Assembly (NCBI RefSeq): GCF_016907315.1
Contig: NZ_JAFBBS010000001.1
Coordinates: 1,798,001-1,862,000 of the forward strand
DNA length: 64,000 nucleotides
Source of the DNA: Microbacterium esteraromaticum
GTDB lineage: Bacteria > Actinomycetota > Actinomycetes > Actinomycetales > Microbacteriaceae
Reading direction: 5' to 3'
The position numbers were made by a program, and so were the translations under genes. The notes under the pieces are model-generated. The model had not been told where the DNA came from. It was given only the letters and a program-made list of their open reading frames with translations, and searched no databases. Below are positions 44,592 through 53,238 of the stretch, one piece after another (the stretch's first letter is position 1; every line of letters begins with the position of its first letter).

Positions 44592-45521
44592 TCAGGTGCG
44601 CCGACGCCAGCGGGTGCGGGTCACGAGCACTCCCAGCAGGCACAGCGCACCGCCGAGCAGCATCAGCGGGGTAGGCACCTCGCCGAGGATCATCCACGAC
44701 AGCAGGATCGCGATCGCCGGCACGACGTAGGTCGTCGCCGAAGTCTGGCCGGCAGAGCTGCGCTGCAGCACGTACGCCCAGGTGGTGAAGGCGATGGCGG
44801 TGGGGAAGATGCCGAGGTAGACCACCCACAGCGTCGCGTCGACCGGTGCGGTGTGCAGCGCCACGACGAGGCGCCCCGTCCACGGCAGCAGCGCGACGGT
44901 TCCCGCGGCGGCGCCGAGCCAGGTGAGCGTGGTCGAGTCGGCGCCCGAGGTGAGCAGGTGCTTCTGCAGCAGCGTGCACCCCGCGTACATGACCGCCGCG
45001 AGCAGCGCCAGCAGCAGCCCGGTGACGTCGACCCCGGCATCCGTCCGCGAGTTCATCCCGATCAGCACGACGCCGACGAAGGCGATCGGCGCACCGATGA
45101 TCAGCGGACGGGGGAAGCCTTCGCGAAGGAACAGGCCGCTGAACACGACCACCATGAGAGGCGCGAGGTTGACGACCATCGCGGCCGTTCCCGCATCGAG
45201 CGTGAGCTCGGCGGCGTTGAGCGCGAGGTTGTAGACGCAGAACCAGCCGACCCCCCAGACCGCCACCAGCCACCAGTGCCGTCGCTCGGGAAGCCGGATG
45301 CCGCGGCGCAGCGCGATGAGCGTGAGCACGGCCGTGCCGACCGCCATTCTCAGCAGCGCGAGCGCACCCGGCTCGTAATGCGGACCGGCGCCGCGGATGC
45401 CGATGAACGCGGATGCCCAGAGAACGACCGTCACGAGCGCGGCGAGCAGCACGAGCGGTCCGCTCGACCGTGGCGCCCCGGAGGGCGCGACGCGGGTGAC
45501 GGGGTCGGTGGATGCGGGCAT
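44592..45521 (-). CDS. EamA/DMT superfamily transporter
   Basis: 309 residues with ten helices as two EamA repeats (VLWASAFIGIRGAG in the first, LAALLAAVMYAGCTLLQKHLL beginning the second). This family exports amino acids, purines or other metabolites; the substrate is unknown. It ends in RTRWRRRT. Divergent from purA. Confidence 0.88.
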   Translation of the reverse strand: MPASTDPVTRVAPSGAPRSSGPLVLLAALVTVVLWASAFIGIRGAGPHYEPGALALLRMAVGTAVLTLIALRRGIRLPERRHWWLVAVWGVGWFCVYNLALNAAELTLDAGTAAMVVNLAPLMVVVFSGLFLREGFPRPLIIGAPIAFVGVVLIGMNSRTDAGVDVTGLLLALLAAVMYAGCTLLQKHLLTSGADSTTLTWLGAAAGTVALLPWTGRLVVALHTAPVDATLWVVYLGIFPTAIAFTTWAYVLQRSSAGQTSATTYVVPAIAILLSWMILGEVPTPLMLLGGALCLLGVLVTRTRWRRRT

Positions 45522-45743
45522 GCTCCGATCGTCGCAGGTGCCGCCGACATCGGGCGAGCACGCTCAGCGACAGCATCCGTCGCATTCCTGCCACCCGGCC
45601 GCGGCGGACGCGGCGGCGCGTCACGCGCAGACCCGCCCGGATGCCCTGAAAGGGCTCTCCGATAGGATGGTCTCGCCCGATCAGGGCCAGCTCATCTGCC
45701 GGTGCAAACCCGGCGAAAGCGTGCAGCACCAGGGGGTACACGC

Positions 45744-47030
45744 ATGCCAGGAATCGTGATCGTCGGCGTCCAGTGGGGCGACGAGGGCAAGGGCAAGGCC
45801 ACCGACCTTCTCGGTGAGCGCACCGACTGGGTGGTCAAGTTCAACGGCGGCAACAACGCCGGCCACACCGTCGTCATCGGCGACGAGAAGTACGCGCTGC
45901 ACCTGCTGCCGTCCGGCATCCTGAGCCCCGGCGTCAACGCCGTGATCGGCAACGGCGTCGTGGTCGACCTGGCCGTGCTCTTCCAGGAGCTCGACGCGCT
46001 CGACGCGCGCGGCGTCGACACGTCGCGTCTGAAGATCAGCGCCAACGCGCACATCATCACCGCGTACCACCGCACGCTCGACAAGGTCACCGAGCGCTTC
46101 CTCGGCAACCGCCGCATCGGCACCACCGGCCGCGGCATCGGCCCGGCCTACGCCGACAAGATCAACCGCGTCGGCATCCGCGTGCAGGACCTGTTCGACG
46201 AGAACATCCTGCGCCAGAAGGTCGAAGGCGCCCTCGACCAGAAGAACCACCTGCTGGTCAAGGTCTTCAACCGCCGCTCGATCACCGTCGACGAGATCGT
46301 CGACGACCTGCTCGGGTACACCGAGCGGCTGCGCCCGATGGTCGCCGACACCGGCCACCTGGTCGACGAGGCGCTCAACCGCGGCGAGGTCGTCGTGTTC
46401 GAGGCCGGTCAGGCGACCATGCTCGACGTCGACCACGGCACCTATCCCTTCGTGACCTCGTCGACCGCGACGGCCGCGGGCGCGGCATCCGGATCCGGCG
46501 TCGGACCCAACCGCCTCGACCGCATCGTCGGCATCGTGAAGGCCTACACCACCCGCGTCGGATCGGGTCCGTTCCCGACCGAGCTCGACGACGAGGTCGG
46601 CGAGTGGCTGCGCAAGACCGGCGGCGAGTACGGCACCACCACCGGGCGCGAGCGCCGCACGGGCTGGTACGACGCCCCCATCACCCGCTACGCGACCCGC
46701 GTCAACGGCATCACCGACATCGTGCTCACCAAGCTCGACGTGCTCACCGGCCTCGAGCAGATCCCGGTGTGCGTGGCCTACGACGTCGACGGCACCCGCT
46801 TCGACGAGGTGCCCGTCAACCAGACCGACTTCCACCACGCCAAGCCGATCTACGAATCGTTCCCCGGCTGGAGCGAAGACATCTCGAAGGCGCGCACGTT
46901 CGACGAGCTGCCGCAGAACGCGCGAGACTACGTGCTGACGCTGGAGAAGATGAGCAACACCCGCATCTCGGTGATCGGCGTGGGTCCGGCCCGTGACCAG
47001 GTCATCGTGCGCCACGACCTGATCGACTGA
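45744..47030 (+). CDS. purA: Adenylosuccinate synthetase
   Basis: 428 residues. It converts IMP, aspartate and GTP to adenylosuccinate on the way to AMP. GDEGKGK (near 12-18) is the P-loop-like GTP motif, [10 protein letters not shown] the catalytic region, [17 protein letters not shown] the IMP site, and VLTKLDVL with RFDEVPVNQ the GTP base-recognition end. Length is standard. The start is MPGIVIVG, with AGGGGG 7 nt upstream. TAGGAT at 45663-45668 is the only reasonable -10 element in the preceding spacer. Confidence 0.96.
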   Translation: MPGIVIVGVQWGDEGKGKATDLLGERTDWVVKFNGGNNAGHTVVIGDEKYALHLLPSGILSPGVNAVIGNGVVVDLAVLFQELDALDARGVDTSRLKISANAHIITAYHRTLDKVTERFLGNRRIGTTGRGIGPAYADKINRVGIRVQDLFDENILRQKVEGALDQKNHLLVKVFNRRSITVDEIVDDLLGYTERLRPMVADTGHLVDEALNRGEVVVFEAGQATMLDVDHGTYPFVTSSTATAAGAASGSGVGPNRLDRIVGIVKAYTTRVGSGPFPTELDDEVGEWLRKTGGEYGTTTGRERRTGWYDAPITRYATRVNGITDIVLTKLDVLTGLEQIPVCVAYDVDGTRFDEVPVNQTDFHHAKPIYESFPGWSEDISKARTFDELPQNARDYVLTLEKMSNTRISVIGVGPARDQVIVRHDLID

Positions 47031-47048
47031 GCGGGCTCGGTTCGCGGA

Positions 47049-47117
47049 ATGCACCACTTGCCGTCGAGCGCACCACCTGCCGATGTCGGGAAGTGGTGCA
47101 TCCGACGCGAAGTGGTG
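47049..47117. repeat. Fourfold CACCACTT element
   Basis: Two direct units (CACCACTTGCCG, CACCACCTGCCG) are followed by two inverted units (GGGAAGTGGTG, GCGAAGTGGTG). The outermost arms ATGCACCACTT/AAGTGGTGCAT are perfect over 11 bp. It fills the spacer between purA and the lactonase gene. Confidence 0.75.
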
Positions 47118-47143
47118 AGCTCGGCGAGCGGAGAGGACGACGC

Positions 47144-48250
47144 ATGACGCGCTTCTGGGTCGGCGGGTACGGTGCCGACATGGACGGGGATGCCGAGGGC
47201 ATCGGCCTCCTGTCGGTCGATGACGGCCGCGGACCGTCGACGCTCAGGTACCGCGGGGTCGCGGCAGGCGTGGCATCCGCCTCGTGGCTCGCAGCGCACC
47301 CCACGCTCGACGTCGTCTACGCCGCACTCGAGGGCGAGGGCACTGTGCAGGCGTTCGCGCGCTCGGGCGAAAGCGAGCTGCGCCCACTCGGCCGGCCTCT
47401 GCGTGCCGGCGACGGGGTCTGTCACCTCTCGGTCTCGCCCGGAGGACGGATGCTCGTCGCCAGCTGCTACGGCGACGGGCGAGTCGTGCGCTTCGGCATC
47501 GCCGACGACGGCGCGCTGGTTCCCGCCGGGGTCGACAAGGCGGCGGCTCTGCGCGCCGCGCTCTTCGGGGAGACGGATGCGGCGGACGGTGCGGATGCCG
47601 ATCCGCAGCGCGCCCGCGACCCGCACCCCACGCCCACGGGCGATGAACCGCGCCAGTCGCACGCGCACGCCGCCGTGTTCCTGCGCGACGGGCGCATCGC
47701 CACAACCGACCTCGGGTTCGATCTGGTGCGCATCTGGCGCGCGTCGGGGCAGGCGCTCGCACTCGACCACGAGGTCGTGCTGCCACGGGGAACGGGCCCC
47801 AGGCACATGGTGCTGCACCCCAGTGGCCACCTGCACGTGGTGACCGAGTACTCGTGCGAGGTGTTCACCCTGGCATCCGCCCGAGACGGCAGCTGGGGGC
47901 TCGTCTCGGCTACCCCCGCATCGCCGATCGCGCAGGTCGGCGTCGACTTCCCGGCCGAGCTCGCCGTGTCGCGCGACGGCGACACCCTGTACACCGCGCT
48001 GCGCGGCAGCAACACCCTCGCGGCTCTGCGCGTGCGCGGCGGAGGAGAGGTGCTCGAGCCGCTCGCGCTCGCCGATGCGGGCGTCGACTGGCCGCGCCAT
48101 CACCTCGTCTACGACGGCACCCTGCTGGTGTCGGGGCAGCGGTCGGGCACGGTCAGCGTGGTCGACCTCGACGAGCGCACCGGCGCTCCGCGCGATGTGC
48201 GCCACGTCACCCAGGCGCCCACGCCGACCGTGATCATCCCGGCGCGCTGA
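47144..48250 (+). CDS. Lactonase family (7-bladed beta-propeller) protein
   Basis: 368 residues of repeating WD-like blades (VCHLSVSPGGRMLVASCYGDGRVVRF, PRHMVLHPSGHLHVVTEYSCEVFTL, PAELAVSRDGDTLYTALRGSNTLAAL). The family includes 6-phosphogluconolactonase YkgB/Pgl, and the blade patterns match it. A Lys-free acidic loop (TDAADGADADPQRARD) is inserted near residue 145. Cytoplasmic. Preceded by the CACCACTT element and followed 38 nt later by repeat copy 3. Confidence 0.85.
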   Translation: MTRFWVGGYGADMDGDAEGIGLLSVDDGRGPSTLRYRGVAAGVASASWLAAHPTLDVVYAALEGEGTVQAFARSGESELRPLGRPLRAGDGVCHLSVSPGGRMLVASCYGDGRVVRFGIADDGALVPAGVDKAAALRAALFGETDAADGADADPQRARDPHPTPTGDEPRQSHAHAAVFLRDGRIATTDLGFDLVRIWRASGQALALDHEVVLPRGTGPRHMVLHPSGHLHVVTEYSCEVFTLASARDGSWGLVSATPASPIAQVGVDFPAELAVSRDGDTLYTALRGSNTLAALRVRGGGEVLEPLALADAGVDWPRHHLVYDGTLLVSGQRSGTVSVVDLDERTGAPRDVRHVTQAPTPTVIIPAR

Positions 48251-48287
48251 GGCGCGGGTGACTGGCTGAGGTGCGCGCGGCCTGTCG

Positions 48288-48372
48288 GTCACAACTCAGG
48301 AGATCTGCGGCCCGAAGGGCTGATTCCGACCGGAAGCGGCGCCGACCGCCGTGTTCTTCCTGAGTTGCGAAC
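48288..48372. repeat. Dispersed inverted-end repeat, copy 3
   Basis: Begins GTCACAACTCAGGAG and ends TCCTGAGTTGCGAAC, 85 nt, beginning 38 nt after the lactonase stop. A GGCCCGAAGGGC hairpin lies inside. Confidence 0.85.
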
Positions 48373-48429
48373 CCGCGAATCGCGTGTCAAGCCCCGGCGG
48401 AGATCCGCTCCGTCGGCGAGACTGGCGGA

Positions 48430-49839
48430 ATGAGCGACGAATACGACCTCATCGTCCTGGGCGCAGGCCCCGTCGGCGAGAACGTGGCAGATCGAGCAGT
48501 GCAGGGCGGGCTGACCGTCGTGATCGTCGAGAGCGAGCTCGTCGGCGGCGAGTGCTCGTACTGGGCCTGCACCCCGTCGAAGGCGCTGCTGCGGCCGATG
48601 CAGGCGCTGCGTGCTGCGCAGCACGTGCGCGGCGTCGACGGCGGTACCATCACGCCCGCCGAGGTGCTGGCACGACGCGATGACTTCGTCTCGAACTGGT
48701 CTGACGACGGCCAGGTGACCTGGCTGCGAGACGCGGGCATCGACCTCGTACGGGGCCACGGGCGGCTCACCGCCGAACGCGAGGTCACCGTGACGACGGC
48801 GGACGGCGAGCGGGTGCTGCGGGCCAGGCACGCTGTGGCCATCGCGACGGGGTCGGATGCGGTGATCCCGGGCATCCCGGGTCTTGCCGAGGCCTCTCCG
48901 TGGACGAGCCGCGAGGCGACAGGCGCGGACCACGTGCCCGAATCGCTCGCGGTCATCGGCGGCGGAGTGGTCGGCGTCGAGATGGCTACGGTCTACGCGG
49001 GGCTCGGTTCGGCGGTGACGCTGATCGCCAGGCACGGACTGCTCGAGCGCATGGAGCCGTTCGCCGGAGAGCGGGTCGTCGAGGGGCTTCGCGGCCTGGG
49101 CGTCGACGTGCGGCTGAACAGCAGCACGTCCTCCGTGCGGCGCGAAGGCGACCGGGTCACGCTGACTCTCGACGGCGGCGACGAGATCACGGCGGCGGAG
49201 GTGCTGGTGGCGACGGGGCGCCGTCCGCGCAGCGCCGACATCGGGCTCGAGGTCGCGGGGCTCGAGCCTGGCCGGTCGATCGAGGTCGACGACACGATGC
49301 GCGTGCCGGGCAGCGACTGGCTGTACGCGGTCGGCGACGTCAACGGCCGGGCACTGCTCACGCACCAGGGCAAGTACCAGGCGCGTGCCGCCGGCGATGT
49401 GATCGCGGCCCGCTCGCGCGGCGAGGTCGTCGCAGACGGCCCGTGGGGCCGTCATGTCGCGACGGCCGATCACGCCGCAGTGCCGCAGGTCGTGTTCAGC
49501 GAGCCCGAGGTCGCCTCGGTCGGGCTGACGGCGGATGCCGCGCGCGAGTCCGGCCGTGAGGTCGAGGTGGTCGACTACGACCTCGGCTGGGTCTCGGGCG
49601 CCGGGCTGCATGCCGACGGCTACCAGGGGCAGGCGCGGATGGTGGTCGACACCGAGCGCGAGGTGGTCGTCGGCGCGACCTTCGTAGGTGCCGACGTCGC
49701 CGAGATGCTGCAGGCGGCGACGATCGCCGTCGCGGGCGAGGTGCCGATCAGCCGGCTCTGGCACGCCGTGCCGGCGTATCCGACGATGAGCGAGATCTGG
49801 CTGCGGCTGCTCGAGGAGTTCGGCAGGCAGTCGGCGTGA
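48430..49839 (+). CDS. Pyridine nucleotide-disulfide oxidoreductase
   Basis: 469 residues of the dihydrolipoamide dehydrogenase/mercuric reductase family. FAD site GAGPVGENVA (11-20), redox disulfide GGECSYWACTPSK (Cys42, Cys47), NAD site VIGGGVVGVEMATVYAGLG, and C-terminal dimer helix with HAVPAYPTMSEIW in place of the usual HPHPTLSE. The catalytic His is thus shifted, a variant seen in several actinobacterial paralogues. Substrate unknown. It stands alone and ends with a terminator hairpin. Confidence 0.9.
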   Translation: MSDEYDLIVLGAGPVGENVADRAVQGGLTVVIVESELVGGECSYWACTPSKALLRPMQALRAAQHVRGVDGGTITPAEVLARRDDFVSNWSDDGQVTWLRDAGIDLVRGHGRLTAEREVTVTTADGERVLRARHAVAIATGSDAVIPGIPGLAEASPWTSREATGADHVPESLAVIGGGVVGVEMATVYAGLGSAVTLIARHGLLERMEPFAGERVVEGLRGLGVDVRLNSSTSSVRREGDRVTLTLDGGDEITAAEVLVATGRRPRSADIGLEVAGLEPGRSIEVDDTMRVPGSDWLYAVGDVNGRALLTHQGKYQARAAGDVIAARSRGEVVADGPWGRHVATADHAAVPQVVFSEPEVASVGLTADAARESGREVEVVDYDLGWVSGAGLHADGYQGQARMVVDTEREVVVGATFVGADVAEMLQAATIAVAGEVPISRLWHAVPAYPTMSEIWLRLLEEFGRQSA

Positions 49840-49849
49840 TCGCGAACCA

Positions 49850-49868
49850 GGCTGCGCGCCGCGCAGCC
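49850..49868 (+). terminator. Terminator of the disulfide oxidoreductase gene
   Basis: GGCTGCGC-GCC-GCGCAGCC, a perfect 8-bp stem with a 3-nt loop, 11 nt after the stop codon. No T run, as usual in high-GC DNA. Confidence 0.65.
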
Positions 49869-49982
49869 AATCCGCTGCGCGGGCGGCTCCGAACCGGAGT
49901 CGTGGACCGGGAATCTCTGTGCGAGCCAGCCGGAATGTCCGACCCGTCGCCTACGCTCGAAGGGATGCCAGGAGGTACGTGC

Positions 49983-50018
49983 ATGAGAGCTGTCCCCGCA
50001 GGAGTCGCGAGCCGATGA
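49983..50018 (+). CDS. 11-codon leader peptide before the osmoprotectant ABC operon
   Basis: An ATG 7 nt after a full GGAGG starts the peptide MRAVPAGVASR; its stop TGA overlaps the ATG of the ATPase gene (ATGA). A second site, AGGAG, lies inside the leader and can serve the ATPase. The layout would couple ATPase translation to the leader. The same frame stays open further upstream, so a longer protein is not excluded, but this start has by far the best ribosome site. Confidence 0.5.
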   Translation: MRAVPAGVASR

Positions 50019-50836
50019 TCGAGTTCCGATCGGTCACCAAGACGTTCCCCGATGGCACGCGCGCCGTCGACGACTTCAGTCTTGTCATCCCGTCGCACAA
50101 GACGACCGTGTTCGTCGGGTCGTCCGGATGCGGCAAGACCACGCTGCTGCGCATGATCAACCGCATGGTCGAGCCGACCTCGGGCGAGGTCGAGATCGAC
50201 GGGGAGAGCGTGCTCGGCGGCGATCCGGTCGCGCTGCGCCGGCGCATCGGCTACGTCATGCAGAACTCCGGTCTCATGCCGCACTTCACCGTGCTCGACA
50301 ACGTCGCCACGGTGCTGCGGCTCACGGGCGTCTCGCGGCGCGACGCCCACGCGCGTGCGCGCGAGATGCTCGACACGGTCGGCCTCGATCGGTCGCTCGC
50401 CGATCGCTATCCGAGCCAGCTCTCGGGCGGTCAGCAGCAGCGCGTCGGCGTCGCCAGAGGGCTCGCCGCCGATCCGAACATCCTGCTGATGGATGAGCCG
50501 TTCGGCGCGGTCGACCCCATCGTCCGGGCCGATCTGCAGCAGGAGCTGGTCCGCCTGCAGGTCGAAATCGACAAGACCGTCGTCTTCGTCACCCACGACA
50601 TCGACGAGGCCTTCCTGCTCGGCGATCAGGTCGTGATCCTCGACCGCGGGGCGCGGATCGTGCAGGTGGGCAGCCCCAGCGAGATCATCGAGAACCCGGC
50701 GGATGCCTTCGTCGAGGCGTTCATCGGCGCCGAACGAGGCCGCCGTGCACTGACGGTCAAGCAGACGCCGAACGGCGCGGTCGTCGTCGACTCGGAGGGG
50801 CGCACGCAGGGGCGCCTGGTGGAGGACCCGGAATGA
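50015..50836 (+). CDS. Osmoprotectant (glycine betaine/choline-type) ABC transporter ATPase
   Basis: 273 residues. Walker A GSSGCGKT (35-42), signature LSGGQQQR, Walker B LLMDEPFGAVDP and an H-loop HDIDEA. QNSGLMPHFTVLDNVA is typical of the OpuC/ProV group. The C-terminal domain is short and lacks the full CBS pair of ProV/OpuCA. First enzyme gene of a four-gene operon (ATPase, permease, permease, binding protein) for osmolyte uptake. The order and the OpuAC-like binding protein support the class; the exact substrate is unknown. Confidence 0.88.
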   Translation: MIEFRSVTKTFPDGTRAVDDFSLVIPSHKTTVFVGSSGCGKTTLLRMINRMVEPTSGEVEIDGESVLGGDPVALRRRIGYVMQNSGLMPHFTVLDNVATVLRLTGVSRRDAHARAREMLDTVGLDRSLADRYPSQLSGGQQQRVGVARGLAADPNILLMDEPFGAVDPIVRADLQQELVRLQVEIDKTVVFVTHDIDEAFLLGDQVVILDRGARIVQVGSPSEIIENPADAFVEAFIGAERGRRALTVKQTPNGAVVVDSEGRTQGRLVEDPE

Positions 50837-51510
50837 GCTGGGTGGTGGACAACCTGGGGCTCATCGTCGAGCTCACGGTGATCCACCTGCGCCAGAGCCT
50901 GATCCCCATCCTGCTGGGCCTGCTGCTGTCAGTCCCGCTCGGCTGGGTCGCGTGGCGCTACCGTCTGGTGCGTGGCCCGGTCATCGTGCTGACCGGGCTG
51001 CTGTACACGATCCCCTCGCTCGCCCTGCTGATCCTCATGCCGGCGGCGCTCGGGTACTCGGTGATCAGCGAGAAGAACCTCATCGCCGCACTGACCATCT
51101 ACGCCGTGGCGATCCTCGTGCGCGCGGTCGCCGACGGTCTCGAGTCGGTCGATGCCGACGTGCTGCAGGCGTCGACGGCGATGGGCTACGCCGCGCCGCG
51201 GCGCTTCTTCGCCGTCGAGCTGCCGCTCGCGGGCCCCGTGATCCTCGCCGGGCTGCGGGTGACGGCCGTGTCGACGATCTCGCTCGCGACCGTCGGCATC
51301 CTCATCGGCGTCACGAATCTCGGCTACCTGTTCACCAACGGGCAGCAGCGAAGGCTCATCCCCGAGGTGCTCGCCGGTGTCGTCGCGGTGGTCGTCATCG
51401 CCCTGGTCGTCGATCTCGTCCTCGTGCTCGCGGGGCGCATGCTCATGCCGTGGACGCGCGCGGCGACCATCCGGACCCGCGGAGCCCGGCTGAAGGCGGT
51501 GGGCGCATGA
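50833..51510 (+). CDS. Osmoprotectant ABC transporter permease 1 (OpuCB/OpuCD-like)
   Basis: 225 residues, about six helices, with the ABC permease EAA-loop ADVLQASTAMGYAAPRRFFAVELPLAGPVI, which contacts the ATPase. ATGA overlap with the ATPase stop. Confidence 0.9.
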   Translation: MSWVVDNLGLIVELTVIHLRQSLIPILLGLLLSVPLGWVAWRYRLVRGPVIVLTGLLYTIPSLALLILMPAALGYSVISEKNLIAALTIYAVAILVRAVADGLESVDADVLQASTAMGYAAPRRFFAVELPLAGPVILAGLRVTAVSTISLATVGILIGVTNLGYLFTNGQQRRLIPEVLAGVVAVVVIALVVDLVLVLAGRMLMPWTRAATIRTRGARLKAVGA

Positions 51511-52235
51511 ACCTCTTCGCCGACGCGTTCGCCTGGCTGTTCTCGCCCGACCGGCTCGAGGGCACGTACGCGCTGCCGACCCTGCTCGGCCAGCACCTTC
51601 TGTACACGATCGTCTCGGTGGTGGTCGCCGCCGCAATCGCCCTGCCTGCCGGGTGGCTCATCGGGCACACCGGCCGAGGCCGCGAGATCGCCGTCGCCAT
51701 CTCGGGTGCCGCGCGCGCCATCCCGTCGTTCGGTCTGCTGGTGCTGCTGGTGCTCGTGCTCGGCATCCTGCAGACACCGCTCGCCGCTGTCATCACCTTC
51801 GTGCTGCTCGCCATCCCGTCCCTGCTCGCCGGCGCGTACACCGGGCTCGAGGCGATCGACCGCCGAGTGATCGACGCCGCGCGGGCGATGGGCATGACCG
51901 AGTGGCAGATCTTCACCAAGGTCGAACTGCGCCTCGGCCTCCCGCTGCTGATCGGGGGCCTGCGCTCTGCGCTGCTGCAGGTGATCGCCACCGTCACCAT
52001 CGCCGCGTACGTCAACCTCGGCGGACTCGGGTGGCCCATCATCCAGGGCATCCCCCTCAGCCGATTCGACCAGGTGCTCGGCGGGGCGATCCTCGTGGCC
52101 GCTCTCGCCCTCATCGTCGACCTTCTCATGGCGCTCGCGCAGCGAGCTGCCGTGCCCAGGGGTCTGCGCGCCCCGGCATCCCGAACCCCTTCCTCCAGGT
52201 CACGCGCTCGCCGCGTGGCATCCGCTCCCGCCTGA
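51507..52235 (+). CDS. Osmoprotectant ABC transporter permease 2
   Basis: 242 residues with about six helices and EAA-loop DRRVIDAARAMGMTEWQIFTKVELRLGLPLL. ATGA overlap with permease 1. The last 25 residues form an Arg/Ser/Ala-rich tail beyond the family end. Operons with two permeases of this kind and a single OpuAC-like binding protein are standard for OpuB/OpuC. Confidence 0.9.
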   Translation: MNLFADAFAWLFSPDRLEGTYALPTLLGQHLLYTIVSVVVAAAIALPAGWLIGHTGRGREIAVAISGAARAIPSFGLLVLLVLVLGILQTPLAAVITFVLLAIPSLLAGAYTGLEAIDRRVIDAARAMGMTEWQIFTKVELRLGLPLLIGGLRSALLQVIATVTIAAYVNLGGLGWPIIQGIPLSRFDQVLGGAILVAALALIVDLLMALAQRAAVPRGLRAPASRTPSSRSRARRVASAPA

Positions 52236-52255
52236 TCCCCACCGAAAGGCACGTC

Positions 52256-53179
52256 ATGTCCACCCACAGCAAGACCCGCACCGCTCTCACCGCCGGTGTC
52301 GCCGTCATCGCCGCTCTCGCGCTCGCCGGGTGCGGATCGAACGCCAACCCGCTCGACAAGCCGACCGGCGACACGGGCGGCGACAAGGGCGGCGACACGA
52401 TCGTCGTCGGCTCGCAGGCGTACTACTCGAACGAGATCATCGCCGAGATCTACGCCCAGGGGCTCGAAGACGCCGGCTTCACGGTCGAGCGCAAGTTCAA
52501 CATCGGCCAGCGCGACGCGTACATGCCCGAGGTCGAGTCGGGCAACATCGACGTCTTCCCCGAGTACACCGGCAACCTGCTCGAGTTCCTCGACAAGGAG
52601 GCGACGGCCACCAGCCCCGACGACGTCTTCGCCGCCCTCAAGGACGCACTGCCCGACGAGCTCACCGCGCTGCAGTTCGCCGACGCCAGCGATCAGGACA
52701 CCTACACGGTGCTGAAGTCGTTCGCCGACGAGAACGAGCTCACCACGATCGCCGACCTGTCGAAGCTCAAGGAGCCGGCCACGATCGGCGCCGCCCCCGA
52801 GTTCGAGCAGCGGCCCTACGGTCCGGCCGGCGCGAAAGACGCGTACGGCATCGACCTGAAGTTCTCGGCGACCGGTCAGGGCACGCTCGACGCGCTGCTC
52901 GCCGGCACCGTGCAGGTCGCCGACATCTACACCGCAGACCCGGCCTTCAAGACCCAGGACATCGTCGCTCTCGAAGACCCCGAGAACATGATCCTCGCGT
53001 CGAACGTCGTGCCGATCGTCTCGAGCGACATCGCAGACAAGGTTGGCGATGTGCTCGACGGCATCAGCGCCGAGCTGAGCGCCGAAGACCTCGTCGACAT
53101 GAACGTGCAGAGCACGGTCGACGAGAAGTCGGCGCCGGAGATCGCCAAGGCCTGGCTGAAGGACAAGGGCCTCATCTGA
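52256..53179 (+). CDS. Osmoprotectant ABC transporter substrate-binding lipoprotein
   Basis: 307 residues. Signal peptide ending in LALAGC (lipidated Cys26), then an OpuAC-type domain with VGSQAYYSNEIIAEIYAQGLEDAGFTVE and GNIDVFPEYTGNLLEFL. The EYTGNL segment belongs to the ligand-binding hinge of the choline/betaine/carnitine family. GAAAGG lies 7 nt before the ATG. Last gene of the operon, followed by a perfect terminator. Confidence 0.92.
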   Translation: MSTHSKTRTALTAGVAVIAALALAGCGSNANPLDKPTGDTGGDKGGDTIVVGSQAYYSNEIIAEIYAQGLEDAGFTVERKFNIGQRDAYMPEVESGNIDVFPEYTGNLLEFLDKEATATSPDDVFAALKDALPDELTALQFADASDQDTYTVLKSFADENELTTIADLSKLKEPATIGAAPEFEQRPYGPAGAKDAYGIDLKFSATGQGTLDALLAGTVQVADIYTADPAFKTQDIVALEDPENMILASNVVPIVSSDIADKVGDVLDGISAELSAEDLVDMNVQSTVDEKSAPEIAKAWLKDKGLI

Positions 53180-53194
53180 TCTTCAGCTGAGACC

Positions 53195-53232
53195 GGAAGA
53201 GGCCGGGTGGGTTCGCCCACCCGGCCTCTTCC
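53195..53232. terminator. Bidirectional terminator
   Basis: Perfect 17-bp stem GGAAGAGGCCGGGTGGG with a TTCG tetraloop, 16 nt after the binding-protein stop and 7 nt from the stop of the converging AI-2E gene. Confidence 0.9.
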
Positions 53233-53238
53233 GTGCTT

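Noticed and set aside
45669..45743. purA leader with GCAAACC...CGAAAG resembling a c-di-GMP riboswitch core
   Set aside because: The similarity is to a short motif only; the second helix and the receptor pair are missing, so it is not called a riboswitch.
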